Source: JAHOYW01 sp963664605
GTDB taxonomy: Bacteria; Verrucomicrobiota; Lentisphaeria; Victivallales; Victivallaceae
Assembly (NCBI GenBank): GCA_963664605.1
Contig: OY761536.1
Coordinates: 2,356,001 to 2,420,000, forward strand
Direction: 5' to 3'
DNA: 64,000 nt
Made by a program: the position numbers and the translations under genes. The notes beneath the pieces are model-generated. The model was not told the DNA's origin, ran no database searches, and worked only from the letters and a program-made list of their open reading frames with translations. Shown one piece after another: positions 8,821 through 17,630 of the stretch. Numbering within the stretch: the first letter of the stretch is position 1; every line of letters starts with the position of its first letter.

Positions 8821-10080
8821 ATGAGTAAAAAACTTATAAAGATCATAGGGGACGGACTCAGCGGGAAAGCCGCGGCACAGCTAGCTGAATCCCTGGATAT
8901 TTCGTGTGATATTCTAACAGATGTCCCGGAAACGCAAAATTCGGAAGCGCTGGCTTATAAAGGTAGATTCAATGACTGTCAACTAATTATAGTAAGCCCC
9001 GGAATACCGCCGGAATCCCCGCTTTACCGCGAAGCTGTTATGTCAGGCGTGGAAGTAATAAGCGAACTTGAATTCGGAGCGAGATATTTCAAGGGTAAAT
9101 ACCTTGCCGTAACTGGAACTAACGGAAAGACCACAACAACTGAACTGACTACTCATTTATTGCAGGCATTGGGTGTCAATGCGGTTGCCTCCGGAAATAT
9201 AGGATATTCGTTTTGTTCGGTATGCGCTGACGTCATAAACGGCAGCCTTCCGGTCGATACGGTTCCGGTGATTGAAGTTAGTTCTTTTCAGCTCGAACGT
9301 ATAAATACTTTTTCGCCTTTGGCGGCTTTACTCCTCAATGTCGCTGAAGATCATCTTGACCGCTATCCGCTAGGGATAAATGAATATGCCGCGACAAAAG
9401 GGAAAATTTTTAAAAACGTTTCGCCTGAAAACCGGATTTACGGTATTAGCTATAAAGAAAATAAAAATTCCAGATTCTGGATAAAAGACAATATCATAAA
9501 TTTTAATGGTTCACCTGTAATATCCTTCGATAAATTGCAGATGAACGGTGTTCATAATCAAGAAAATGTCATTGGCGCGCTGGAATTGGTTAGCCGTCTT
9601 GTTCCCTTGAATGAAATGCATTTCGAAGCCCTGCGGGAAGCTCTGCAAAGCTATGTACCCGGTAAACACCGTATCGAAAAAGTCCTTGAAAAAGACGGCA
9701 TTACTTATATTGACGATTCCAAAGGCACCAATCCTGCCGCAGTTATCGCCGCTTTAAGAAGTATACACGGTGATGATAAAAACATTCGCCTGATATTAGG
9801 CGGACTGGATAAAGACATGGATTTTTCGCCGTTAAAAGATTATTCCACGCGGATCGCTAAAGCTTACATACTCGGCGAGTGCCGCGAAAAACTTTATAAT
9901 ACCCTGCATGACACCCTGAATTGCGAAAAATTCATCAACTTTGATGAATGTGTCTTAAGCGCCTGCAAAGAAGCGCGCCATGGCGACACCGTTTTACTTT
10001 CCCCCGGCTGTGCCAGTTGGGACATGTTCAATAACTACAAGGAACGCGGCGACCGCTTCCGTGAGTTAGTTATAAAGTAG
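8821..10080 (+). CDS. murD: UDP-N-acetylmuramoylalanine--D-glutamate ligase
   Basis: 419 residues from the ATG at 8821; an upstream in-frame ATG at 8728 lies inside the preceding gene and is rejected. MurD adds D-glutamate to UDP-MurNAc-L-alanine in cytoplasmic peptidoglycan precursor synthesis. Visible features are an N-terminal Rossmann-like part, the P-loop VTGTNGKTTTTEL at about 98-108, the EVSSFQLE segment, the NVAEDHLDRY segment, HNQENVIGA in the central domain, and DDSKGTNP with RLILGGLDKD in the C-terminal Mur ligase domain. Length is slightly below the usual 430-450. No other mur/fts gene is adjacent; its neighbour is the secreted-protein gene four bases upstream. Confidence 0.92.
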   Translation: MSKKLIKIIGDGLSGKAAAQLAESLDISCDILTDVPETQNSEALAYKGRFNDCQLIIVSPGIPPESPLYREAVMSGVEVISELEFGARYFKGKYLAVTGTNGKTTTTELTTHLLQALGVNAVASGNIGYSFCSVCADVINGSLPVDTVPVIEVSSFQLERINTFSPLAALLLNVAEDHLDRYPLGINEYAATKGKIFKNVSPENRIYGISYKENKNSRFWIKDNIINFNGSPVISFDKLQMNGVHNQENVIGALELVSRLVPLNEMHFEALREALQSYVPGKHRIEKVLEKDGITYIDDSKGTNPAAVIAALRSIHGDDKNIRLILGGLDKDMDFSPLKDYSTRIAKAYILGECREKLYNTLHDTLNCEKFINFDECVLSACKEARHGDTVLLSPGCASWDMFNNYKERGDRFRELVIK

Positions 10081-10138
10081 TATTGCGGGGAAGACAAAAG
10101 CACTTTTTGAAAAAGCGTTTTTTCTTTTCCTCAAAAAT

Positions 10139-11131
10139 CTAATATTTGTTATTTCCGTAAATATCGAGGACTATTTCGGTGGCGGTGCGGGCGTCTTCGC
10201 CTGATACCATTGGCGGACGGTTCTGGCGGACGGCTTCGATGAAGTCATTGATTATGCTTTCGTGTCCGCTGGTTTCCTCAACCAGCGCGTGTCCGGCGCC
10301 GCTGTGAATGTGTTCGCCATGACTGACGCTCGGGTTATCTATGCCTTTGATGTGCCATTCGCTGATGGCGGTGTTTTTCAGGATTAACGAGCCTTTTTCG
10401 GTAATGATCTTTAATTCCGGTTCGAATCCGGGGTAGGCACAGGTTGAAGCGGTGATCGTCCCGATCATACCGTTTGTATGTTTTAAAATAGCCACGCCGT
10501 GGTCTTCGCCTTCGATATCATGCAGAAAGGTTCCCAGCATGCTTAGGGTTTTGCACGGTTTACCGAAGAACCAGGCGTATACATCTATCTGATGACATGC
10601 CTGCTGGATAAAAGGGCCGCCGCCGTCTATTTCATAACCGCCGCGGTAATCCCCGCTGTCGTAATAAGACTGTTCGCGCCAGCAATTTATGGCGTAATCT
10701 GCGGCTATTACTTTGCCGAGTGCGCCTTGTTCCAGTAATTCCCTGATAATCATAATATCCGGATTGCTCCGGTATTGGTAACACACTCCGAGCCGGACGT
10801 CATTGCTTTTGCAGGTTTCAATCATATTGTTCATGGCTTCACGTGTAATGTCCAAAGGTTTTTCTGTCAGAACGTGTTTTCCTGCTTTTGCCGCCTTGAT
10901 TGCCCATATATGATGCAGGCCGTTTGGTACGGCGACAATGACAGCGTCATAATCAAAAGTAATTTCATCCAGATCACTCAGGACTGGAATATCTTTATCG
11001 GCGTCAGGAGGGCGTTTTCCGCTGCGAGAAATTATTCCTGTCAGTTCGGCGTCATCTATTTTGCTGATTGCCTGGCAGTAGGTGTTGGAAATATTGCCGC
11101 TGCCGACTATTATAAACTTAAGCGCTTCCAT
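10139..11131 (-). CDS. Gfo/Idh/MocA family oxidoreductase
   Basis: 330 residues. GGAG lies a few bases before the ATG. The N-terminal Rossmann fold begins FIIVGSGNISNTYCQA. The family's EKP motif is seen in HVLTEKPLDI, where Lys is the usual catalytic or cofactor contact, and a second conserved region is GGGPFIQQACHQID (the GG..D.G.H-type motif). These enzymes are NAD(P)-dependent dehydrogenases acting on sugars or cyclitols in the cytoplasm. The substrate cannot be read from the sequence. It is transcribed towards murD (convergent) and away from rarA, with no sugar gene next to it. Confidence 0.85.
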   Translation of the reverse strand: MEALKFIIVGSGNISNTYCQAISKIDDAELTGIISRSGKRPPDADKDIPVLSDLDEITFDYDAVIVAVPNGLHHIWAIKAAKAGKHVLTEKPLDITREAMNNMIETCKSNDVRLGVCYQYRSNPDIMIIRELLEQGALGKVIAADYAINCWREQSYYDSGDYRGGYEIDGGGPFIQQACHQIDVYAWFFGKPCKTLSMLGTFLHDIEGEDHGVAILKHTNGMIGTITASTCAYPGFEPELKIITEKGSLILKNTAISEWHIKGIDNPSVSHGEHIHSGAGHALVEETSGHESIINDFIEAVRQNRPPMVSGEDARTATEIVLDIYGNNKY

Positions 11132-11603
11132 AAAAGCTCCGTTGTTGTATTTTTATAAAAATTTGCAGTTTGTTAAAAGTATTGGAAAATATATGTATTT
11201 CAAGCAGGAAAGAGATTTATTTGTTTAATATTAGTTAAAGCTAACTTGTAATTATTATTTCAAAGTCGTATATTATCGAACAGCGTTGGGTCTTTTGCTT
11301 ATGATTGAGATCCAATTGCGATTACATATATTTTAGTAACAGAAATTGCCCGAAAGCAGGACGATCGCTGTTCAAAAATGTATATTACTTTCTCGTTTCG
11401 AGAATATGAAACGTTAGATATTATTAGATGATTATTGAAAAAATGAGCAGGAACAGTTAATGAAATCAGGGAAAATTTTATTTGTAGACTTAAATAAAGC
11501 CTGGGCGAGGATTCTACGCGCCAGCCTGGCTCCTCCAATAATCTGATAGTGTATATACTTTTTTGACAGCTGCTGCTATCCGGGCCTAATATAAGGGCTG
11601 GGA
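11132..11603. other. Intergenic region between divergent oxidoreductase and rarA
   Basis: About 470 bases with no convincing gene. It must hold the promoters of both divergent neighbours, but I cannot fix them. The right part (11500-11600) is more GC-rich and contains short complementary pieces. A 19-base stretch on the minus strand at 11569-11587 resembles the SRP RNA tip but does not fold as one. No tRNA or known RNA family recognised. Confidence 0.5.
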
Positions 11604-12956
11604 ATGGAACAGTTTGACTTTTATAAAGAAACTTCAATAAATGAAGGGGATTCTACTGCTGGTGGAATATCTCGTCTTTTGCCCTTAGCCGCCCGTATGC
11701 GCCCGGTTTCTCTGGATGAATATATCGGACAAAGTCATATTCTGGCGCCTGATAAATTACTGCATCGTGCTATTACTGCAGACCGTTTTACCTCGATAAT
11801 TCTTTCCGGCCCGCCTGGAACCGGCAAGACCAGTCTGGCGGAAATTATTGCCCGCACTACTAATTCTGAATTTGTCCGTTTATCCGGAGTGAACTGTAGT
11901 GTCGCTGATATTCGTAAACAGGTTCAGATAGCTATTGAACGCCAACTGGCAGTTAAACGCAGGACAATCTTATTTATTGATGAAATCCATCGTTTTAACA
12001 AAGCCCAGCAGGATTCTCTGCTCCCTGACGTGGAAAATGGCAATATTCGCCTTATCGGTGCGACGACTCATAACCCGCAATTTTATATTGTCGGAGCTTT
12101 GTTGTCGCGTTCTTTAGTCTTCTCGCTTGAGCCTTTGTCCAGAGATGATATTAAAGTTTTGTTAAAACGCGCGATAAAACATGAAAACGGTTTTGCTGAT
12201 ATGAATGTAAAGCTGGATAAAAAAGCATTGGATTTTCTTGGAGAAGTTTGTGAAGGGGATGCGCGTAAAGCATTGACTGCCCTTGAAATTGCGGTCACTA
12301 CGACCCCTCCTGATGACGCGGGCGTTATTAAGATTACTGAAGCCGCTGCCTCTGAATCAATTCAGCGTAAGATTATTAACTATGGTGATGACGGACATTA
12401 CGATACCGCCAGCGCTTTTATCAAAAGCATGCGCGGCAGCGATCCCGATGCGGCGGTTTACTGGCTTGCGAAGATGCTGCATGCCGGCGAAGATATCAGG
12501 TTTATTGCTCGGCGCATTGTTATTTTTGCCTCGGAGGATATCGGCAATGCCGACCCGCGAGCTTTAACTCTGGCTACTTCGGCAATGCAGGCAATTGATA
12601 TGATAGGTATGCCGGAAGCCAGGATTATACTGTCACATGCGGTGACATATTGCGCTACCGCTCCTAAAAGCAATGCAGCTTACGCGGCAATAGGGGAGGC
12701 GCTTGATGATGTTCAGAATGAACGTGTACAGGCGGTTCCGATTCATTTACGGGATTCCAACTCGACCGGAACCCGGGAAAAACAGAAGACAGCAGAGGGA
12801 TATAAATATCCTCACAGTTTTGACAAAGCTTTTGTAGCGCAAGAATATATGGGAGTGCCCAAAGATTATTATAAGCCGACTGGTCTGGGATATGAGGAAA
12901 AAATAAAGCAGCGGCTTGATTACTGGAAAAAATGCAGAGAGCATGGAGCCGCTTGA
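11604..12956 (+). CDS. rarA: Replication-associated recombination protein A (RarA/MgsA)
   Basis: 450 residues, normal for the family. It is an AAA+ ATPase that acts at stalled replication forks together with SSB and RecA-type functions. Visible: Walker A SGPPGTGKTS near residues 68-77, Walker B LFIDEIHRF near 122-130, sensor region LIGATTHNP, then the clamp-loader-like C-terminal part with GSDPDAAVYWLAKML, FASEDIGNADP and the family-typical YKYPHSFDKAFVAQEYMGV close to the end. The next gene begins one base after its stop codon, so it is cotranscribed with the cyclo-ligase. Confidence 0.93.
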   Translation: MEQFDFYKETSINEGDSTAGGISRLLPLAARMRPVSLDEYIGQSHILAPDKLLHRAITADRFTSIILSGPPGTGKTSLAEIIARTTNSEFVRLSGVNCSVADIRKQVQIAIERQLAVKRRTILFIDEIHRFNKAQQDSLLPDVENGNIRLIGATTHNPQFYIVGALLSRSLVFSLEPLSRDDIKVLLKRAIKHENGFADMNVKLDKKALDFLGEVCEGDARKALTALEIAVTTTPPDDAGVIKITEAAASESIQRKIINYGDDGHYDTASAFIKSMRGSDPDAAVYWLAKMLHAGEDIRFIARRIVIFASEDIGNADPRALTLATSAMQAIDMIGMPEARIILSHAVTYCATAPKSNAAYAAIGEALDDVQNERVQAVPIHLRDSNSTGTREKQKTAEGYKYPHSFDKAFVAQEYMGVPKDYYKPTGLGYEEKIKQRLDYWKKCREHGAA

Positions 12957-12957
12957 C

Positions 12958-13542
12958 ATGATTAAGGAAGCTAAAAATGAAATGCGTAGACATTACTTAG
13001 CTGAACGTAAGGCTCTGGAAGCGGATTTGCGCGTGGCGGCGGATTCTGCTATTTGCGCAAAGCTGAAAGATTTGACTGAGCTGAAAGAAGCTGAGTATAT
13101 TGCAGGATATGTGTCTGACGGCACAGAGGTTGATTTAAACGCTTTTTTGCAGGAATGCATAAAAGCCGATAAAAAAGTTTTTTTACCACGATATTCCGCA
13201 TCTTCGGGCGCGGCCTATGAAATGGTTGAAATAAATGATTTGTCCCTGAATTTAGTCCCTGGAAAATATGGACTGATGGAACCCGAACAGAAGCTGCCGG
13301 CAGCGACTGCAGGACAAATTACTAAAATGCTTTGGCTGGTTCCGGGCGTTGCGTTCGATAATACGGGTGCGCGGCTTGGGCGCGGCAAAGGTATTTATGA
13401 CCGGCTGCTGGTTGGTTCCGGCGGGCTGTCTATTGGAATATTTTATCAATGCCAGAAAGCTGATAAGATTCCTGCCGGTGAACATGACCAGAGGCTGGAC
13501 ATGATTATTACAGAAAAAATGATTATAAATTTGAAAAACTAA
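12958..13542 (+). CDS. fau: 5-formyltetrahydrofolate cyclo-ligase
   Basis: 194 residues from the ATG at 12958. This start is chosen because GGAG lies nine bases upstream and it avoids the long overlap with rarA that earlier in-frame starts (12916, 12943) would give. The enzyme converts 5-formyl-THF and ATP to 5,10-methenyl-THF in the cytoplasm. Evidence is the basic N-terminus (KNEMRRHYLAERKAL), the KKVFLPRY strand, and the family signature PGVAFDNTGARLGRGKGIYDRLL-like region split over residues ~135-155. It sits between rarA and rny in a tight plus-strand run. Confidence 0.88.
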   Translation: MIKEAKNEMRRHYLAERKALEADLRVAADSAICAKLKDLTELKEAEYIAGYVSDGTEVDLNAFLQECIKADKKVFLPRYSASSGAAYEMVEINDLSLNLVPGKYGLMEPEQKLPAATAGQITKMLWLVPGVAFDNTGARLGRGKGIYDRLLVGSGGLSIGIFYQCQKADKIPAGEHDQRLDMIITEKMIINLKN

Positions 13543-13557
13543 ACAGGAGAAATAAAG

Positions 13558-15108
13558 ATGACAGAAATGACAACTATCCTCTTCGGAGCAGGAGGGATAG
13601 TCGCCGGGGTTATTGCCGGGACTATATTCCAAAAGATGCGCAAGGCTTCGGCTGGGCAGATCGCAGTTAAAATACGTGAGGACGCGGATAAGGAAGCTGC
13701 CCATATTCTGAGGGAGGCAAAAGTAACCGCTAAAGCTGAATTATTGAAAATACGTGAAGAGGCAGAGGAAGAGCTGGATGAGCGTCGTAAGGAGCAGTTC
13801 AATATTGAAAAGCGTTTAAATCAGCGGGAAGAAACTTTGCAGAAAAGATCTGATTCCCTCGACGGCAGGCTTGCTGATATTGAGCGTAAAGATAAAGATA
13901 TTGACACTTTGCGGGAGCGTTTGAGTAATCGCGAAAAAGACTTGCAGGAAAGCATCTCCAGGCAGATCGATGAATTGGAAAGAATTGCTTTGATGGATCG
14001 CGAAAGCGCCAAAGAGATTCTTCTTGATAAACTCAAGAATGAAGTTAAAAATGAGTCAGGAATACTGGTTCGTGACGTTCTTGAGGAAGCTAAGGAAAAG
14101 GCGGAGAAAGAATCACGCCGTATTTTGACCTATGCTATCCAGCGTTATGCTTCTGATTGTACATACGAACGTACAACTGCGACAATTCCATTGCCAAGTG
14201 ATGAAATGAAAGGGCGCATTATCGGGCGTGAAGGACGTAATATTCGTGCCTTGGAAGCGGCTACAGGAGTAAGTATCCTGATTGACGATACTCCCGAGGC
14301 GGTGGTTATTTCCTGTTTCGATCCTATTCGCAAGGAAATTGCCCGTCAGCTGCTTGAACGGCTTATCGAAGACGGACGTATACATCCGACACGTATCGAG
14401 GATATGACTAAAAAGATTGCGAAAGAAATAGAGGATAATATATTCAGCACCGGTGAGAGCGCGGTTCTTGAAGCTGGAATTCAAGGCGTTCCTCCACAGA
14501 TTATAAAGATATTGGGGCGTTTGAAATACCGTTACAGCTTCTCTCAGAATGTCCTTCAGCATTCGCTTGAAGCATCATATTTCATGGGAATGATTGCTGC
14601 TGAACTTGGCCTTGATGAACAAAAAGCTAAACGTATTGGGCTTTTCCATGACCTTGGTAAGGCTGTTGACCATGAACTTGAAGGATCGCATGCGAAACTT
14701 GGCGCTGATATCCTGCGTAAACACGGCGAAGCTGAAGATGTTATTCATGCCGTGGCAGCTCATCATGAAGAAATCGACTCCACCAGCATTTATGATATTT
14801 TGATCAACGCTTGTGATACCTTGAGTGCTTCACGGCCGGGCGCGCGCAGTGTGACAACTGAATTGTACCTGAAACGTCTTGAACAGCTTGAAAGTATTGC
14901 TCATGATTTCAAAGGTGTGGAAAGCTGTTTTGCGCTTCAGGCCGGACGTGAAATACGCGTGGTGGTTAATCCTGAAGCGATTTCAGAGGGCGAATCCCAG
15001 ATGCTGGCCAAGGAAATATGCGAACGCATTGAAAAGGAAATGAACTATCCAGGTCAAATCAAGATAGCGATCATCCGCGAAACAAGATCTGTGGAATATG
15101 CAAAATAA
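13558..15108 (+). CDS. rny: Ribonuclease Y
   Basis: 516 residues, typical length. AGGAG precedes the ATG. A single N-terminal membrane helix (residues ~4-22) is followed by a long charged coiled coil to about residue 195. Next comes a KH domain with GRIIGREGRNIRALE, then an HD hydrolase domain with HSLEASYF, LFHDLGKAVDH and AAHHEEID supplying the metal-binding His/Asp residues. RNase Y is a membrane-anchored endoribonuclease that starts mRNA decay. It lies 15 bases after the cyclo-ligase gene and ends the plus-strand run. Confidence 0.95.
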   Translation: MTEMTTILFGAGGIVAGVIAGTIFQKMRKASAGQIAVKIREDADKEAAHILREAKVTAKAELLKIREEAEEELDERRKEQFNIEKRLNQREETLQKRSDSLDGRLADIERKDKDIDTLRERLSNREKDLQESISRQIDELERIALMDRESAKEILLDKLKNEVKNESGILVRDVLEEAKEKAEKESRRILTYAIQRYASDCTYERTTATIPLPSDEMKGRIIGREGRNIRALEAATGVSILIDDTPEAVVISCFDPIRKEIARQLLERLIEDGRIHPTRIEDMTKKIAKEIEDNIFSTGESAVLEAGIQGVPPQIIKILGRLKYRYSFSQNVLQHSLEASYFMGMIAAELGLDEQKAKRIGLFHDLGKAVDHELEGSHAKLGADILRKHGEAEDVIHAVAAHHEEIDSTSIYDILINACDTLSASRPGARSVTTELYLKRLEQLESIAHDFKGVESCFALQAGREIRVVVNPEAISEGESQMLAKEICERIEKEMNYPGQIKIAIIRETRSVEYAK

Positions 15109-15111
15109 TTC

Positions 15112-15129
15112 ACAGCCGGAAACGGCTGT
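15112..15129 (+). terminator. Hairpin after rny
   Basis: A perfect stem ACAGCCG / CGGCTGT with a GAAA tetraloop starts four bases after the rny stop. The tail (AAATTATTT) is AT-rich but not a clean T run, so it may act as an mRNA-stabilising hairpin or a weak terminator. Confidence 0.55.
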
Positions 15130-15139
15130 AAATTATTTA

Positions 15140-15173
15140 AGTTTTAAGGGCTTTTTGCTTAACCCTTAAAACT
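15140..15173. terminator. Bidirectional hairpin between convergent genes
   Basis: An 11-bp perfect stem, AGTTTTAAGGG / CCCTTAAAACT, with a 12-base loop. It touches the stop codon of the minus-strand gene at 15172 and lies 31 bases after rny, so it can serve both converging transcripts. There is no long T run outside the stem. Confidence 0.5.
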
Positions 15174-15747
15174 AATTATCTATAAAGATGAATTCTTTCG
15201 AGACTATCTTTTGCAGGCATTCTAAACAGCGGGGCAGGGAGGTCGGCTCCTGATGTTTTCCATTTAGTATATTGTATAATTTTAGAAAGGTTGCTACTGG
15301 AAAATCGTGCTGTTGCCAACGTTTTTTGTAACCAACAAAGCCGTAAGTTAATAGTATTTTTTTCATCTCTCCAAGCAGATTTTCCATTAAGTTTTTCAGA
15401 TGAGTCTGAATACTTAATTGCAATTCGTTTTCAGTGTGGATACCAGCGAAAATATCCGGGCAGTAGCTTAAATTGATAATGATTTCCTGTTCAGGATTTA
15501 AAATGAATTCGAGCGAATACTGATAGGGATCACATTCCCAGAATAAATATAATGATTTTGAAGAATTTGTTGCAATATTCTCATTATAATAATCGTAAAT
15601 ATCAAATAATATCTCGCCCAATTCATTTATTGGTTCGCAGTGTTTTTTATGCAATTTCATGGTTATGCATTCTGATGCTGAACACATTTCCATCTGAAGT
15701 GTACCATCAATAACTTCTTTAAGGTTTATAATAGAATTTTTCCCCAT
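15172..15747 (-). CDS. Hypothetical protein
   Basis: 191 residues, start ATG with AAGGG upstream. No signal peptide, no membrane segment and no domain that I recognise. It is acidic to neutral with several Cys (CSASECITMK near residue 22, CDPYQYSLEF, CPDIF, and CLECLQK near the end) that do not form an obvious metal-binding pattern. The order of strands and helices resembles small cytoplasmic DUFs of the immunity-protein type (ILFDIYDYYNEN..., SLYLFWECDPYQYSLEF), but that is only an impression. It lies downstream of the hydrogenase operon on the same strand, separated by a likely terminator. Confidence 0.55.
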   Translation of the reverse strand: MGKNSIINLKEVIDGTLQMEMCSASECITMKLHKKHCEPINELGEILFDIYDYYNENIATNSSKSLYLFWECDPYQYSLEFILNPEQEIIINLSYCPDIFAGIHTENELQLSIQTHLKNLMENLLGEMKKILLTYGFVGYKKRWQQHDFPVATFLKLYNILNGKHQEPTSLPRCLECLQKIVSKEFIFIDN

Positions 15748-15780
15748 ATTTTACCCTTTTCCGGTTCACATACGAGAATA

Positions 15781-15814
15781 ATTCCGCCCCTGAATATTTC
15801 ATCAGGAGCGGAAT
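15781..15814 (-). terminator. Hairpin downstream of the hydrogenase operon
   Basis: A stem of 12 pairs and one mismatch (ATTCCGC.CCTGA / TCAGG.GCGGAAT) with an eight-base loop, 20 bases after the hydA stop on the minus strand. The tail is TATTC rather than a T run, so termination is likely but not certain. Confidence 0.5.
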
Positions 15815-15834
15815 ACAACAGGTTTTTGCTGTTT

Positions 15835-17610
15835 TTATACTTTCTCTTTTGCTTTATAATGAGTATGAAGCAGTTTATGAGAAAGTTTGCCTAGCGGAGC
15901 TTTCAGGAATTCTTTATAAAGCTCCTGTACCGCTGGATTTTCGTGAGATTTACGCAGTTTTCTGCCTTCATCTTCACGGTAGATTGCTGAAATGCGGGCT
16001 TTGCGTACTTCATCTGTAGTAAAGCGAGGTTGTCCGCCGCCGCCGATGCAGCCGCCGGGACAACACATTACTTCGACAAAGTGATATGCAGCTTCGCCGC
16101 TTTTTATTCTTTCAATTACTTTCTTGGCATTACTCAGGCCATGTGCGACAGCCAGTTTTACTTCAACGCCTTCGAGGAATGACCATTCAGGGAGGAGCCC
16201 TTCGAGTTTGACTGAGGCTTCCTTGACTCCTTCAAGGCCTGCGACTGGTTCGACGTGCAGGTTCGGGAACGGGAAGTCTTTGCCGGTGACTATCTCGTAA
16301 ACAGTACGCAATGCCGCTTCCATAACTCCGCCGGTATTAGCGAAAATATCAGCAGCCCCGGTAGAGATACCCAAAGGTGCATCCATATCAGATTCAGGCA
16401 GGGCGTTGAAATCCAAGCCTGCCTGCTTTATCATTTTCCCAAGCTCACGAGTAGTCAGGACTATATCGACGTCGATAACTCCGCTGTCGGTCATTTCCGG
16501 GCGTTGAGCTTCATATTTTTTAGCGGTGCAGGGCATAATTGAAACGACGACAATGTCTTTTGCGTCTTTGCCGATCTTTTTCGCATAATATGTTTTTGCA
16601 ACAGCCCCGAACATCTGCTGTGGAGATTTGCAGGTTGAAAGATGATCGAGTATTTCAGGATAGAAAGACTCTGCGTAGTTGATCCAGCCCGGAGAACAAC
16701 TTGTAAACATTGGGAGAGCGACATCTTTGTCTCCGTCAACTAATGCTTTTTTCAAGCGGGTCAGCAACTCTGTTCCCTCTTCCAGAATAGTCAGGTCAGC
16801 GGTGAAGTTGGTATCAAATACAGCATCAAAACCAATATCCCGCAAAGCGGTGGTCATTTTTCCGGTAACCACGGTTCCGGGTTTATTGTCGAAGCATTCG
16901 CCAAGAGCGGCACGGATTGCCGGGGCAGTCTGAACTACTACGAATTTGTTTGGATCGTCCAACGCTTCCCATACATCTGCTACCTGATCGCGTTCAGATA
17001 TAGCGCCTACCGGACAAATGGCGGCGCATTGTCCGCATTGAACACAAGTTACATCTGAAAGCGGATTGCAGAAAGCCGGTCCGATGTATGTATCATAACC
17101 GCGCCCCTGCGGGAACAGGGAACCAACTCCCTGAGTATTTCCGCATACTTCAATGCAACGGCGGCAGTTGATACACTTGGCTGAATCCCTGACCAGCGCC
17201 GGAGTGCTGTCATCGTAGTGATGTTTGGCTTTTTCTCCGGGATAATGAACGGTAGTGATTCCAAGTTCACTGGCGAGGTTCTGCAGTTCACAGTCGTTAT
17301 TGCGGTCGCAGGTCTGACAGTCTCCGTCATGTTCGGAAAGCAATAATTCAACCACTCCCTTGCGGGCATCACGAATAGTACGCGTATTGGTGTGTACCTG
17401 CATTCCTTCACTTACCGGAGTTGAACATGCGGCAAGCGGATCTTTAAAACCTTTTGCCTCAACCAGACAGACCCGGCATGCTCCGACCGGTTTGCATCCT
17501 TCCAGATAGCAGAGTGTCGGAATTTTTATATCGACCTTTTTAGCGGCATCGAGAATAGTTGCTCCTGCCGGGACTTCCACTTCAATATTATTTATCATTA
17601 ATTTTGGCAT
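15835..17610 (-). CDS. hydA: [FeFe] hydrogenase catalytic subunit (NAD(P)-linked, HydA/HndD type)
   Basis: 591 residues. It reduces protons to H2, or the reverse, using electrons from the diaphorase subunits. Order of domains: N-terminal 2Fe-2S ferredoxin fold (C34, C45, C48, C62); His/Cys 4Fe-4S site (H94, C98, C101, C107); two 4Fe-4S clusters (C146-C149-C152-C156 and C189-C192-C195-C199); H-cluster domain with TSCSPGW (C305), MPCTAKKYE (C361) and EVMCCPGGCIGGGG (C517, C521); C-terminal small-subunit-like tail. The H-cluster ligands are intact. The residue after C305, usually Cys and part of the proton path, is Ser306 here. The gene follows the NuoF-like subunit by 20 bases. The HydE/F/G maturases are not in this window. 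Confidence 0.93.
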   Translation of the reverse strand: MPKLMINNIEVEVPAGATILDAAKKVDIKIPTLCYLEGCKPVGACRVCLVEAKGFKDPLAACSTPVSEGMQVHTNTRTIRDARKGVVELLLSEHDGDCQTCDRNNDCELQNLASELGITTVHYPGEKAKHHYDDSTPALVRDSAKCINCRRCIEVCGNTQGVGSLFPQGRGYDTYIGPAFCNPLSDVTCVQCGQCAAICPVGAISERDQVADVWEALDDPNKFVVVQTAPAIRAALGECFDNKPGTVVTGKMTTALRDIGFDAVFDTNFTADLTILEEGTELLTRLKKALVDGDKDVALPMFTSCSPGWINYAESFYPEILDHLSTCKSPQQMFGAVAKTYYAKKIGKDAKDIVVVSIMPCTAKKYEAQRPEMTDSGVIDVDIVLTTRELGKMIKQAGLDFNALPESDMDAPLGISTGAADIFANTGGVMEAALRTVYEIVTGKDFPFPNLHVEPVAGLEGVKEASVKLEGLLPEWSFLEGVEVKLAVAHGLSNAKKVIERIKSGEAAYHFVEVMCCPGGCIGGGGQPRFTTDEVRKARISAIYREDEGRKLRKSHENPAVQELYKEFLKAPLGKLSHKLLHTHYKAKEKV

Positions 17611-17630
17611 TTTTAAACTCCTGATAACTC

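Noticed and set aside
11569..11587. Minus-strand stretch resembling the conserved tip of SRP RNA (AGGCCCGGATAGCAGCAGC).
   Set aside because: 15 of 19 positions agree with the usual tip, but the bases that must pair around the tetraloop do not pair and there is no long flanking stem.
15781..15814. CTGATGA within a hairpin on the minus strand, as in a hammerhead ribozyme core.
   Set aside because: No second stem followed by GAAA and no cleavage-site helix; a simple terminator-like hairpin explains it.
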